From the NCBI RefSeq assembly GCF_002090055.1, contig NZ_BBRH01000016.1, forward strand, positions 1 to 64,000: a stretch of DNA of 64,000 nucleotides, given 5' to 3'. Under the pieces are notes generated by a model, which was not told the DNA's origin, made no database searches, and was given only the letters and a program-made list of their open reading frames with translations. Shown here one piece after another: positions 8,286 through 18,056 of this stretch (its first letter is position 1; each line of letters opens with the position of its first letter). The stretch comes from Demequina sp. NBRC 110051 (GTDB taxonomy: Bacteria > Actinomycetota > Actinomycetes > Actinomycetales > Demequinaceae). Position numbers and translations under genes: made by a program.

Positions 8286-9194
8286 ATGTTCGCTCGATTG
8301 GCATCGCGACGGTGGGCAGGGCCGGGCCTCGCCGCGATCAGCGGGGTGGTGCTGGTCACCACCGGCTCGATGGCGTGGATGTGGGCGCTCGGCGTGCTGC
8401 TCACGCTCGCCGCGATCGCCTGGGGCGGATGGGACGTGTGGCGCGCGGCGCGTCACGGCGACGAGATGCGCGAGTTCGCCGCCACGCACGGCTGGGAGTA
8501 CCTCCCGCGCACCTACGAGTACAACTCGCGCTTCTGGGCCTACCCGTTCAGCGAGGGCGAGGCGCGCCGTCAGGAGTCGGTCCTGCGAGGGACGTATGAC
8601 GGCCAGAAGTGCGCGACCTTTTCCCACGTCTTCGAGACTCGCTCGGATAAGGACTCCGCCCCCGTCACGCACGCCTTTCAGGTGACGCTCGCGGAGCTGC
8701 CGGTGGCGCTGCCGCGCATCGACATCGTGCCGCAAAACGCGTACCAGCAGGTGCTGAAGGCGCTCGGCGGCAAGGATGTCGAGGTCGAGTCGCACGCGTT
8801 CAACGAGCGCTGGCGCGTGCGCGCCACCGACGCGCGCTACGCCCACGCGGTGCTCGACCCCCGCATGGTCGAGCGCCTCACGTGGCTCGACGTCGAGGGC
8901 GCCTCGATTCGCATCGAGGGAGCCGCCGTCTACGTCTGGGGCTCCGGGCGGCGCGGCACGGAGGATCTCGCCAAGCGGCTGGGGATTGTGACCGCGATCG
9001 CGCGACGGGTGCCCGCCCACGTCATTCGCGAGTACCGCGAACTCGGGTATGGCACGGCCGAGCCCGGCGCACCGCTGAAGGGCCCGGACTGGGCCACGCA
9101 GGGTGGTGTGCTGAACTCACGGCGCTACACGGGAATCGGCGTCGAGGACACGGACCCGCCGCGGCGCCAGCCGTTGCCGGGGGCCGACGCGTAG
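8286..9194 (+). CDS. Unrecognised membrane-anchored protein (302 aa)
   Basis: Two adjacent hydrophobic helices (AISGVVLVTTGSMAWMWAL and LGVLLTLAAIAWGGWDVW) are followed by a soluble domain of about 245 residues beginning EMREFAATHGWEYLPR. The layout (two helices, then a domain measuring itself against its own threshold) recalls DUF3137-like proteins, but I cannot confirm a family. TAGGGT (8274-8279) lies 6 nt before the ATG. Confidence 0.7.
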   Translation: MFARLASRRWAGPGLAAISGVVLVTTGSMAWMWALGVLLTLAAIAWGGWDVWRAARHGDEMREFAATHGWEYLPRTYEYNSRFWAYPFSEGEARRQESVLRGTYDGQKCATFSHVFETRSDKDSAPVTHAFQVTLAELPVALPRIDIVPQNAYQQVLKALGGKDVEVESHAFNERWRVRATDARYAHAVLDPRMVERLTWLDVEGASIRIEGAAVYVWGSGRRGTEDLAKRLGIVTAIARRVPAHVIREYRELGYGTAEPGAPLKGPDWATQGGVLNSRRYTGIGVEDTDPPRRQPLPGADA

Positions 9195-9280
9195 CCCTAG
9201 CCCGCTCGCCCCAGCCCTAGCCCGCTCGCCCCCCCACCCCGCTAGCATCGGTGGCGACCCTGAGGGAAGAGGTAGGCACC

Positions 9281-9841
9281 ATGGAGTGGTTCTTCATCGC
9301 GCTGGCGGTGCTCGTCGTCATCGCCATCATCTGGGCCATCGGCCAGTACAACGCGCTGGTGCGACTGCGCAACCTGGTGCAGGAGTCGTGGCGCCAGATC
9401 GACGTCGAGTTGCAGCGCCGCCACGACCTCATCCCCAACCTCGTCGAGACGGTCAAGGGCTACGCCTCCCACGAGCGCGCGACGCTCGAGGAGGTCACGC
9501 AGGCGCGCAGCATCGCCGCGGCCCCCGGCTCGAGCCCCGCCGAGCAGGCGCAGCAGGAGAACGTGCTGACCCAGGCGCTCGGTCGCCTCTTCGCGGTCGC
9601 CGAGGCTTACCCCGACCTCAAGGCCAACCAGAACTTCCTGCAGCTCCAGGCCGAGCTCACCAACACCGAGGACCGCGTGGCCGCCGGCCGCCGCTTCTAC
9701 AACGCCAACGTGCGTGCCATGAACACCAAGATCGAGGTGTTCCCCACCAGCATCATCGCGGGGATGTTCCACTTCACGCGCGAGGAGTACTTCGAGACCG
9801 AGGACCCCGCGGCGCGCCAGGCGCCGAACGTCCAGTTCTGA
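9281..9841 (+). CDS. LemA family membrane protein (186 aa)
   Basis: One N-terminal transmembrane helix ([20 protein letters not shown]) is followed by a helical bundle. [56 protein letters not shown] and FYNANV are hallmarks of LemA proteins. These proteins are membrane-linked with poorly defined roles. The start at 9281 is preceded by GAGGGAAGAGG. Length agrees with the family. Confidence 0.92.
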   Translation: MEWFFIALAVLVVIAIIWAIGQYNALVRLRNLVQESWRQIDVELQRRHDLIPNLVETVKGYASHERATLEEVTQARSIAAAPGSSPAEQAQQENVLTQALGRLFAVAEAYPDLKANQNFLQLQAELTNTEDRVAAGRRFYNANVRAMNTKIEVFPTSIIAGMFHFTREEYFETEDPAARQAPNVQF

Positions 9842-9893
9842 GTTCCCGCTGGTCCCGCATGGGACGCCTGCGGCCGGTGCCACACTGGTCGTC

Positions 9894-11078
9894 ATGACCA
9901 CGCTCGGCACCCCGTTGTCTGACCACGCCACCCGCGTCCTCCTGCTCGGCGCAGGTGAATTGGGCAAGGAGGTGGCGATCGAGCTCATGCGCCTGGGCGC
10001 CGAGGTCATCGCCGCCGACCGCTACGCGCACGCCCCCGCGATGCAGGTCGCGCACTCCTCGCGCGTGCTCGACATGCTCGACCCCGCGGCTCTGCGCGCG
10101 CTCATTGCCGAGGTGCGCCCGCATCTGGTGGTGCCCGAGATCGAGACGCTCGCGACCGACGTCCTCGCCGAGGTCGAGGCTGCCGGAGAGGCCACCGTCA
10201 TCCCCACTGCCCGCGCCACCCGGCTCACCATGGATCGCGAGGGCATCAGGCGCCTCGCGGCCGAGGACCTGGGCCTCACGACGTCCCCCTACCGCTTCGT
10301 GGACTCGCTCGAGGAACTCGAGGCCGCGATCGGCGAGCTCGGCACGCCCTGCGTCGTGAAACCCGTGATGTCCTCCTCCGGCAAGGGCCAGTCCGTCGTG
10401 AGGGACCCGGCCGATGCCGTGATCGCCTGGGACTACGCCGCCTCCGGGGCGAGGGCCGCGGGGGGCAGGCTGATCGTCGAGGCGTTCATCGACTTCGACT
10501 ACGAGATCACCCAGCTCACCGTGCGCCACGCGGGCGGCACGACGTTCCTGGACCCGGTGGGGCACGTGCAGGTGGACGGCGACTACCGCGAGTCGTGGCA
10601 GCCCCACCCCATGCCGGAGGCGACCATGAGGCGTGCGCGCGAGGTGGCCGGCGCCGTCACCGAGGCGCTGGGCGGCTACGGGGTGTTCGGCGTCGAGCTG
10701 TTCGTGCGCGGCGGCGAGGTGATCTTCAACGAGGTGTCGCCGCGTCCCCACGACACGGGACTGGTGACGCTCGCGAGCCAGCGGCTGTCGGAGTTCGCCC
10801 TGCATGCACGCGCGATCCTGGGTGTGCCGCTGCCAGCCGAGATCGATGCGGTGCCGGCCGCGTCCTGCGCGGTCCTGGCCGAGGGCGCGGGCGTGCCCGT
10901 GATCTCCGGCGTCGCCGCCGCGCTCGCGGTGGAGGAGTCCGACCTGCGCCTGTTCGGAAAGCCGCGCGTCGACGGCCGCCGACGCATCGCCGTCACAGTG
11001 GCGCGTGGTGGCTCGGTGGGTCAGGCGCGCGAGCGCGCTCGAGAGGCCGCTGCCGCCCTGACGGTGGAGCTCGCGTGA
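9894..11078 (+). CDS. purT: Formate-dependent GAR transformylase (394 aa)
   Basis: ATP-grasp enzyme making formyl-GAR from GAR, formate and ATP, a folate-independent third step of purine synthesis. Motifs: [39 protein letters not shown] (ATP-grasp), [39 protein letters not shown] and [12 protein letters not shown]. Length matches PurT. CACACT ends 7 nt before the ATG. The stop overlaps the GTG of the methyltransferase gene. A one-mismatch copy of the 14-mer lies at 10409-10422. Confidence 0.95.
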   Translation: MTTLGTPLSDHATRVLLLGAGELGKEVAIELMRLGAEVIAADRYAHAPAMQVAHSSRVLDMLDPAALRALIAEVRPHLVVPEIETLATDVLAEVEAAGEATVIPTARATRLTMDREGIRRLAAEDLGLTTSPYRFVDSLEELEAAIGELGTPCVVKPVMSSSGKGQSVVRDPADAVIAWDYAASGARAAGGRLIVEAFIDFDYEITQLTVRHAGGTTFLDPVGHVQVDGDYRESWQPHPMPEATMRRAREVAGAVTEALGGYGVFGVELFVRGGEVIFNEVSPRPHDTGLVTLASQRLSEFALHARAILGVPLPAEIDAVPAASCAVLAEGAGVPVISGVAAALAVEESDLRLFGKPRVDGRRRIAVTVARGGSVGQARERAREAAAALTVELA

Positions 11079-11761
11079 GTGAGCCGGCCACGGCATCGGC
11101 CGTACCCGCGACCGACCGCGCCTCAGACGAGGCCCCCGAGCACGGCGTAGGGCCGTGGCCCGGCGGCGAGGCGGCCTGGCCCGCGGGCGACCACTTCGAC
11201 CCCGAGCTGCTGCGCGAGGGCGACCGCCGCAATGTGGTGGATCGCTACCGGTACTGGCGACACGAGGCGATCGTCGCCGACCTCGACGCCCTGCGCCATC
11301 CGTTTCACGTGGCGATCGAGAACTGGCAGCACGACTTCAACATCGGCTCGGTGGTGCGCACCGCCAACGCGTTCGCCGCGCGCGGCGTCCACATCGTCGG
11401 CAACCGCCGCTGGAATCGCCGCGGCGCGATGGTGACCGACCGTTATCAGCACGTCATGCACCACTCGACGGTCGACGAGTTCGTCGCGTGGGCCCACGGC
11501 GAGGGCCTTTCCGTGATCGGCATCGACAACCTGCCTGGATCGGTGCCGCTCGAGACGTTCGCGCTCCCGCGCGAGTGCGTGTTGGTCTTCGGACAGGAAT
11601 CCGTGGGGCTCACCGAGGAGGTACGACGGGCGGCCGATGCGACCCTCGCCATCGCGCAATACGGCTCCACCCGCTCCATCAACGCGGGGGCCGCGGCCGC
11701 CATCGCCATGCACGCGTGGGTGGGCCAGCATGGAGACATCGCCGCGGGCCACGCGGGCTGA
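11075..11761 (+). CDS. TrmH-family (SPOUT) RNA methyltransferase (228 aa)
   Basis: S-adenosylmethionine-dependent 2'-O-methyltransferase of rRNA or tRNA. The GTG at 11075 overlaps the purT stop (GTGA). The SPOUT motifs are in order: [31 protein letters not shown] and [19 protein letters not shown]. The first 60 residues are a loose Ala/Pro/Glu leader absent from minimal TrmH proteins. It begins [10 protein letters not shown] and carries an exact 14-mer 13 bases into the gene. The RNA target is not predictable. Confidence 0.85.
   Translation: MSEPATASAVPATDRASDEAPEHGVGPWPGGEAAWPAGDHFDPELLREGDRRNVVDRYRYWRHEAIVADLDALRHPFHVAIENWQHDFNIGSVVRTANAFAARGVHIVGNRRWNRRGAMVTDRYQHVMHHSTVDEFVAWAHGEGLSVIGIDNLPGSVPLETFALPRECVLVFGQESVGLTEEVRRAADATLAIAQYGSTRSINAGAAAAIAMHAWVGQHGDIAAGHAG
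11088..11101 (-). repeat. Dispersed 14-mer, exact copy 3
   Basis: CCACGGCATCGGCC at codons 5-9 of the methyltransferase gene, read as ATASA in its disordered leader. Confidence 0.8.
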
Positions 11762-11793
11762 GCCGCGCGGGCTCGACTACCCGGGAGGAACAC

Positions 11794-12030
11794 ATGACCG
11801 ACGTCGCCGACGACGACCTCGAGCCCTACGAGAAGCTCCACCGCGATGGGTCCCTGTGGGCCCGCGGCCAGCTTTACGAGGGAGCCGAGCACGGGTACTG
11901 GGAGTTTTTCCGCAAGGACGGGACGCTCATGCGCTCGGGATCCTTCGACCGCGGCGCCCAGGTGGGCGAGTGGACCACGTACGACAAGGCGGGGGCGCCC
12001 TACAAGGTGACGGACATGGGCGGCGCGTAG
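11794..12030 (+). CDS. YwqK-type/MORN-like small protein (78 aa)
   Basis: The start at 11794 follows GGGAGGA. It has two repeats of the pattern DG-L-x-x-G-x-[YF]-x-x-G-x-x-x-G-x-W (LHRDGSLWARGQLYEGAEHG and KDGTLMRSGSFDRG), as in YwqK-family proteins. Members are annotated as antitoxin-like, but no toxin gene is adjacent. Probably a small binding protein of unknown partner. Confidence 0.75.
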   Translation: MTDVADDDLEPYEKLHRDGSLWARGQLYEGAEHGYWEFFRKDGTLMRSGSFDRGAQVGEWTTYDKAGAPYKVTDMGGA

Positions 12031-12057
12031 CGGTTTTCTTCTTCAGCGCGCCGGACT

Positions 12058-12083
12058 AGAGTTTTCGGTATGCCGAAAACTCT
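12058..12083. promoter_or_regulatory. Operator palindrome over leaderless promoter of the Mn/Zn ABC operon
   Basis: AGAGTTTTCGG (12058-12068) and CCGAAAACTCT (12073-12083) are perfect inverted arms around TATG. The start codon (12070-12072) is in the centre. TAGAGT (12057-12062) ends 7 nt before the ATG and fits a -10 element, so a bound repressor would cover both -10 and start point. The cognate is probably the DtxR-family protein at 14641-15300. Confidence 0.8.
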
Positions 12084-13020
12084 GCGCCCGACGACCGCCG
12101 CGACAGCGGGCGGTCGTGCGGGTGCCCTCGCGGCTGTCCTCGCGCTCGCGGGGTGCGCCGCGGATCTCGAGGCGACCACGGCATCGGCCGATGACGATCG
12201 CCCCCTGGTGCTGACGACCTTCACCGTGCTCGCGGACATGGCGCACAACGTCGCGGGCGACGACCTGCGGGTGGAGTCGATCACCAAGGTGGGCGCCGAG
12301 ATTCACGGGTATGAGCCCACGCCGCTCGACATCGCGAAGGCCTCCGAGGCGGACCTCATCCTCGACAACGGTCTCGGTCTGGAGGCGTGGTTCGCGCAGT
12401 TCGTCGAGTCGGTCGAGGCGCCGCATGTGGTGGTCTCGGAGGGTGTTGAGCCCATCGCGATCGCCGGCGACGCGTACGACGGCCTGCCCAATCCTCACGC
12501 CTGGATGAGTCCGCACGTCGCGCAGGGCTACGTGGGCGCGATGATCGACGCGTTCACCGAGCTCGACCCCGACAACGCCGCCGATTACGCGCGCCGGGGG
12601 GCCGATTACCAGGAGGAACTGAGGGCGGTCGCGGACGAGCTCGAGGTGGACCTTGAGGTGGTGCCCGAGGACCAGCGCGTCCTCGTGACGTGCGAGGGGG
12701 CGTTCTCGTACCTCGCGCGCGACGCGGGACTCGAGGAGATCTACCTGTGGCCCGTCAACGCCGAGCAGCAGGCGACCCCGCAGCAGATCGCGGGCGCGAT
12801 CGAGGAGGTCGAGGCCCGCGCGGTGCCGGCGGTGTTCTGCGAGTCCACCGTCTCCGACAAGGCGATGCTCCAGGTGGCCGAGGCGACCGGGGCGACCCTC
12901 GCCGGCACGCTCTACGTCGACTCGCTGTCGGAGGCCGACGGGGCCGTGCCCACCTACCTCGACCTGCTGCGCTATGACGCCGAGACGATCGTCGCGGGCC
13001 TCACGGGAGGCGCCTCGTGA
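12070..13020 (+). CDS. Metal ABC transporter substrate-binding lipoprotein (Mn/Zn) (316 aa)
   Basis: Cluster A-I solute-binding protein that delivers Mn2+ or Zn2+ to the permease. The signal peptide ends in lipobox LAGC (Cys about residue 28), giving a lipid anchor. Metal ligands are expected from GAEIHGYEPTP (His), LPNPHAWMSP (His), the Glu of VTCEGAFSYLA and the Asp of LYVDSLS. The usual His of the third site is replaced by CEGAF, as in Mn-preferring members. First gene of the four-gene metal cluster. An exact 14-mer lies just after the lipobox (TTASA). Confidence 0.9.
   Translation: MPKTLRPTTAATAGGRAGALAAVLALAGCAADLEATTASADDDRPLVLTTFTVLADMAHNVAGDDLRVESITKVGAEIHGYEPTPLDIAKASEADLILDNGLGLEAWFAQFVESVEAPHVVVSEGVEPIAIAGDAYDGLPNPHAWMSPHVAQGYVGAMIDAFTELDPDNAADYARRGADYQEELRAVADELEVDLEVVPEDQRVLVTCEGAFSYLARDAGLEEIYLWPVNAEQQATPQQIAGAIEEVEARAVPAVFCESTVSDKAMLQVAEATGATLAGTLYVDSLSEADGAVPTYLDLLRYDAETIVAGLTGGAS
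12176..12189 (-). repeat. Dispersed 14-mer, exact copy 4
   Basis: CCACGGCATCGGCC in the tether after the lipobox Cys of the metal-binding lipoprotein. It runs on into GATG, so CATCGGCCGATG forms a 12-bp palindrome here only. Confidence 0.8.
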
Positions 13021-13772
13021 GCGCGCTCGGCCCAGGGGGAGCACCCGCGCTCGAGATCACCGACCTCACGGTGAGGTACGGCGACGTGGTCGCGCTCGAC
13101 GGCTGCTCGCTGTCGGTGGCGCCCGGCCGCGTGACGGGGCTGATCGGCATGAACGGCTCGGGAAAGTCCACCCTCTTCAAGGCGGTGATGGGGGCGGTCA
13201 AGGCCGATGCCGGCACTGTCACGGTCGTGGGCGGCTCACCCGCGGCGGCCCGGGCCGCGGCGCGCGTGGCGTACGTGCCGCAGAGCGAGGACATCGACCT
13301 CGACTTCCCCGTCTCGGTGCGCGACGTCGTCACGATGGGCCGCTACGGGCACCTGGGGCCCATGCGCCGGGCGCGCGCGGCCGACCGCGCCGCCGTCGAC
13401 GAGGCGCTCGCGCGCGTGGAGCTGACGGACCTCGCCGACCGGCAGATTGGCCAGCTCTCTGGGGGGCAGCGCAAGCGCGCCTTCGTGGCACGGGCGATCG
13501 CGCAGGACGCCGCGCTGCTGCTGCTCGACGAGCCCTTCGCGGGGGTCGACAAGCGCTCGGAGGCCACCATCGTGCGGCTGCTGCGCTCCCTCGCTCACGA
13601 CGGCCGCGCCGTGCTCGTCTCGACCCACGATCTCCACGCCCTCCCCGCGCTCGCGGACGAGGCGGCGCTGCTGCTTCACCGCATCCTCTTTCACGGCGCG
13701 GTGTCCGAGGCGCTGCGGCCAGAGAACCTGGTGCGCGCCTTCGGCGTCGATGTGACGGGGGAGGGCGCATGA
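13017..13772 (+). CDS. Metal ABC transporter ATPase (251 aa)
   Basis: Powers Mn/Zn import. It has Walker A GMNGSGKSTL, signature LSGGQRKRAFVARAI, Walker B LLLLDEPFAGVD and switch His in VSTHDLH. The GTG start overlaps the lipoprotein's stop (GTGA), so translation is coupled. Length and sequence match the MntB/ZnuC/SitB group. Works with the permease at 13769-14626. Confidence 0.93.
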   Translation: MSALGPGGAPALEITDLTVRYGDVVALDGCSLSVAPGRVTGLIGMNGSGKSTLFKAVMGAVKADAGTVTVVGGSPAAARAAARVAYVPQSEDIDLDFPVSVRDVVTMGRYGHLGPMRRARAADRAAVDEALARVELTDLADRQIGQLSGGQRKRAFVARAIAQDAALLLLDEPFAGVDKRSEATIVRLLRSLAHDGRAVLVSTHDLHALPALADEAALLLHRILFHGAVSEALRPENLVRAFGVDVTGEGA

Positions 13773-14626
13773 GCCTCGTCGATCTGATCCTCGAGCCCCT
13801 TCAATACGACTTCATGGTGCGCGCGCTGCTGGTGACGGCGATCGCCGCGGTGGTGGGCGCGGTGCTGTCCTGCTGGCTGGTGCTGATCGGCTGGTCGCTC
13901 ATGGGCGACGCGGTCTCGCATGCGGTGCTGCCCGGCATCGTGCTGGCGTATGTGTTCGGGCTGCCGTTCGCCATCGGGGCGCTGGTGTTTGGGCTGGTCG
14001 CGGTGGGGCTCATCGGGGCCGTGAGTGGCACGAGCCGCGTGAAGGAGGACGCCGCGATCGGCATCGTCTTCACGACACTGTTCGCGTTGGGTCTGGTCCT
14101 GGTGTCGGTGGTACCGAGCCAGGTGGACCTCTCGCACATCCTGTTCGGAAACATCCTCGGCGTGAGCGCGTCGGACGTGGTGCAGGTGGGCGTGCTCGCG
14201 GCGATCGCGCTCGCGGTGCTGGTGATCAAGCGCCGCGACCTGGTGCTCTACGCATTTGATCCCCTGCACGCGCGCGCCCTGGGACTGTCGCCTCGGCGCC
14301 TCGCGACGCTGCTGCTGGTCCTGCTCGCGGTGGTCGCCGTGGTGGGGCTGCAGGTGGTGGGCGTGGTGCTGGTGGTGGCGCTGCTCATCATCCCCGGGGC
14401 GACGGCGCACCTGCTCACGGACCGCTTCTCGCGCATGCTGCTGATCGCCCCGGTGATGTCGTCACTATGCTCGGTGGCGGGCATCTATCTGAGCTATTGG
14501 CTGAACGCGTCCTCCGGGGGACTCGTGGTGGTGGTGCAGGGAGTGGTGTTCGCGCTGGTCTATCTGCTCAGTCCGCGCCACGGGCTGGTACGCCGATGGC
14601 GCCGCACGCGTACGGTGCCCGTCTAG
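13769..14626 (+). CDS. Metal ABC transporter permease, ABC-3 family (285 aa)
   Basis: Membrane channel of the Mn/Zn importer. Eight or nine hydrophobic helices run through the whole length. Characteristic pieces are WSLMGDAVSHAVLPGIVLAY near the N-terminus and VVGVVLVVALLIIPGATAHL near the C-terminus, both conserved in the family. The ATG overlaps the ATPase stop (ATGA). One permease gene is present, so the channel is probably a homodimer. Confidence 0.93.
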   Translation: MSLVDLILEPLQYDFMVRALLVTAIAAVVGAVLSCWLVLIGWSLMGDAVSHAVLPGIVLAYVFGLPFAIGALVFGLVAVGLIGAVSGTSRVKEDAAIGIVFTTLFALGLVLVSVVPSQVDLSHILFGNILGVSASDVVQVGVLAAIALAVLVIKRRDLVLYAFDPLHARALGLSPRRLATLLLVLLAVVAVVGLQVVGVVLVVALLIIPGATAHLLTDRFSRMLLIAPVMSSLCSVAGIYLSYWLNASSGGLVVVVQGVVFALVYLLSPRHGLVRRWRRTRTVPV

Positions 14627-14640
14627 GCGAAGGAGAGAGC

Positions 14641-15300
14641 ATGGCGGACGGCAACGTCACCGAGGACTACCTCAAGGCGATCTACAACGCCGGGGAGTGG
14701 TCCGACGATGCCGTCACCGTAGGCGTCCTCGCGCAGCGGCTGTCGCTGTCGCCCTCGTCCGTGTCGGAGCTGGTGCGCAAGCTCGCGGGCCGGGGCCTCG
14801 TCACGCACGAGCGCTACGGCTCGGTCGACCTCACCGACGAGGGCAGGGCCATCGCCCTCGCCACGGTCCGTAAGCACCGGCTCATCGAGACGTTCCTCGT
14901 CGAGTATCTGGGCTACGACTGGGACGAGGTTCACGACGAGGCCGAGGTGCTCGAGCACGCGGTCTCCGACGACTTCGTGGAGCGCCTCGCGGCCCGCCTG
15001 GGCCAGCCCACGCACGACCCGCACGGCGACCCCATCCCGGCCGCAGACGGCACCCTTCCCGCCGAGCACCACACCTCGCTGGATGCCGTGGTCGAGGGCG
15101 CGCGGGTGCGGGTCGCGCGCGTCTGGGACGACGACCCCGACCTGCTGCGCCACCTCACGGACGTGGCTCTCGACATCGGCGCGGTGGTCACCGTGCGCGC
15201 ACATCGGGCCTCGGTGGGGATTGTGGAGCTCGACCTCGAGGGCCGCACCGTCACCCTCGGCACCGCCGCCGCGGGGCACATCCTGATCGTGCCCGTGTAG
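14641..15300 (+). CDS. DtxR-family metal-dependent regulator, MntR-like (219 aa)
   Basis: Metal-sensing repressor, probably of the upstream operon. The ATG follows GGCGAAGGAGAGAGC. The N-terminal winged helix begins VTEDYLKAIYN and includes QRLSLSPSSVSELVRKLAGR as recognition helix. The dimerisation domain has HRLIETFLVEYLGYDWDEVHDEAEVLEHAVSD with metal-ligand His and Glu, and a C-terminal FeoA/SH3-like domain follows. It lies 14 bp after the permease, so Mn (or Fe/Zn) would regulate its own importer through the palindrome at 12058-12083. Confidence 0.88.
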   Translation: MADGNVTEDYLKAIYNAGEWSDDAVTVGVLAQRLSLSPSSVSELVRKLAGRGLVTHERYGSVDLTDEGRAIALATVRKHRLIETFLVEYLGYDWDEVHDEAEVLEHAVSDDFVERLAARLGQPTHDPHGDPIPAADGTLPAEHHTSLDAVVEGARVRVARVWDDDPDLLRHLTDVALDIGAVVTVRAHRASVGIVELDLEGRTVTLGTAAAGHILIVPV

Positions 15301-15441
15301 GTCTCGACCGGCGACCGCGGGCCGTCCTGCGGCAGCAGCGGGGCCTCGCTGCGCGACCAGGACCCTTGGCCCTCTGCGGACCCCCCTGAATATCTGACAG
15401 AATGGACGACGGTTCCATCCGCACAAGCTCAGGAGTAACCC

Positions 15442-16461
<1,020 letters not shown>

Positions 16462-16478
16462 GTCCGAGATTCGGCAAG

Positions 16479-16519
16479 CGCGAGCCCCGATCGGTCGGAC
16501 TGACTGGTCGGGGCTCGCG
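16479..16519 (+). terminator. Terminator after fbaA
   Basis: CGCGAGCCCCGA (16479-16490) pairs with TCGGGGCTCGCG (16508-16519), a perfect 12-bp stem. The inner loop can pair partly. It lies 17 nt after the fbaA stop. Confidence 0.8.
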
Positions 16520-16526
16520 TACGTCC

Positions 16527-16540
16527 GGCCGATGCCGTGG
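16527..16540 (+). repeat. Dispersed 14-mer, exact copy 5 (intergenic)
   Basis: GGCCGATGCCGTGG between the fbaA terminator and purA, followed by CCGCCTCCCGTA. This is one of the copies with the extended consensus. Confidence 0.85.
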
Positions 16541-16655
16541 CCGCCTCCCGTAGGGTGGGACGGTCGCGCATCGGTTGGGCGGCACCGGCTCGCGCCACCC
16601 GGCGTGGCCGGCACCAAGCCCCCGGCACGGACCGGGGTGAGGGGAGTGGGGCGCT

Positions 16656-17954
16656 ATGCCCGGAGTGGTGATCGTCGGAGCCCAGTGGGGCGACGAGGGC
16701 AAGGGCAAGGCCACCGACGTGCTGGGAAGCCGCGTCGACTATGTGGTGAAGTTCAACGGGGGAAACAACGCCGGTCACACGGTCGTGATCGGTGACCAGA
16801 AGTTCGCCCTCCACCTGCTGCCGTCGGGCATCCTGACGCCGGGCGTCACGCCCGTGATCGGCAACGGCGTGGTCGTCGACATCTCGGTGCTGTTCACGGA
16901 GATCGACGCGCTCATCGAGCGCGGGGTCGACCCCTCCAAGCTGCTGATCTCGAACGCGGCGCACATCATCGCTCCCTACGCCCGCACGCTGGACAACGTC
17001 ACCGAGCGCTTCCTTGGCAAGCGCAAGATCGGCACCACGGGCCGCGGCATTGGCCCTGCCTACGCCGACAAGATCAACCGCCTGGGTCTGCGCATGGGTG
17101 ACCTCTTCGACGAGCAGTTGCTGCGCGACAAGATCGAGGGCTCGCTCGAGCAGAAGAACCACCTGCTCGTGAAGGTCTACAACCGCCGCGCCATCTCGGT
17201 CGACGAGGTCGCCGACGAGCTGCTGCAATACCGCGACCGGCTCGAGCCGATGGTCACGGACACGTCGCTCATTTTGAACCAGGCGCTCGACCGCGGCGAG
17301 ACGGTGCTGTTCGAGGGCGGCCAGGCCACCATGCTGGACGTCGACCACGGCACCTACCCGTTCGTGACGTCCTCGTCCGCGACCGCGGGCGGCGCCTCGA
17401 CGGGTTCCGGCGTGGGCCCCACCCGCATCGACTCGGTCATCGGCATCGTGAAGGCCTACACCACCCGCGTGGGCGAGGGGCCGATGCCCACCGAGCTGTT
17501 CGACGAGAACGGCGAGTTCCTGGCCCGGGTGGGCCACGAGTTCGGCACGACCACCGGCCGTCAGCGCCGTTGTGGCTGGTACGACGCGGTCATCGCCCGC
17601 TACGCCTCGCGCATCAACGGTCTGACCGACCTGGTGCTGACCAAACTGGACGTGCTCACGGGTCTCGAGGAGATCCCCGTCTGTGTCGCCTACGACGTGG
17701 ACGGCGTGCGCTACGAGGAGCTGCCGCAGGACCAGGCCGCGTTCGCCGCGGCGACGCCGGTGTACGAGTACCTGCCGGGCTGGACCGAGGACATCTCGAC
17801 CGCGCGCGAGTTCTCGGACCTGCCGCAGACGGCGCAGGACTACGTCATGGCGCTCGAGAAGATCTCGAACTGCCGCATCTCCGCGATCGGCGTGGGCCCG
17901 GGCCGCGACGAGATCATCGTCAATCACGACCTACTTCACGCGCGCGGCGCCTAA
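16656..17954 (+). CDS. purA: Adenylosuccinate synthetase (432 aa)
   Basis: GTP-dependent step from IMP to adenylosuccinate. The N-terminus [20 protein letters not shown] carries the P-loop. [12 protein letters not shown] (catalytic His), [44 protein letters not shown] and [12 protein letters not shown] are all conserved. Length is normal. The start follows GGTGAGGGGAGTGG. Part of the group of + strand purine genes, but probably transcribed alone because a strong hairpin follows. Confidence 0.97.
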   Translation: MPGVVIVGAQWGDEGKGKATDVLGSRVDYVVKFNGGNNAGHTVVIGDQKFALHLLPSGILTPGVTPVIGNGVVVDISVLFTEIDALIERGVDPSKLLISNAAHIIAPYARTLDNVTERFLGKRKIGTTGRGIGPAYADKINRLGLRMGDLFDEQLLRDKIEGSLEQKNHLLVKVYNRRAISVDEVADELLQYRDRLEPMVTDTSLILNQALDRGETVLFEGGQATMLDVDHGTYPFVTSSSATAGGASTGSGVGPTRIDSVIGIVKAYTTRVGEGPMPTELFDENGEFLARVGHEFGTTTGRQRRCGWYDAVIARYASRINGLTDLVLTKLDVLTGLEEIPVCVAYDVDGVRYEELPQDQAAFAAATPVYEYLPGWTEDISTAREFSDLPQTAQDYVMALEKISNCRISAIGVGPGRDEIIVNHDLLHARGA

Positions 17955-17970
17955 CGCGGTCGCGCCGCAG

Positions 17971-18018
17971 GAGTCGTTGAGTGCGCGCGAGCGCACAGAA
18001 GCGCGCACTCAACGACTC
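17971..18018 (+). terminator. 18-bp perfect hairpin between purA and purD
   Basis: GAGTCGTTGAGTGCGCGC (17971-17988) pairs perfectly with GCGCGCACTCAACGACTC (18001-18018) across a 12-nt loop, 16 nt after the purA stop. It has no U tract. It probably ends purA transcription, but the length and perfection are unusual. Confidence 0.75.
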
Positions 18019-18056
18019 GCAGGAGGCGCCGCCGTGAGATCGCTAGACTCGCGTGC

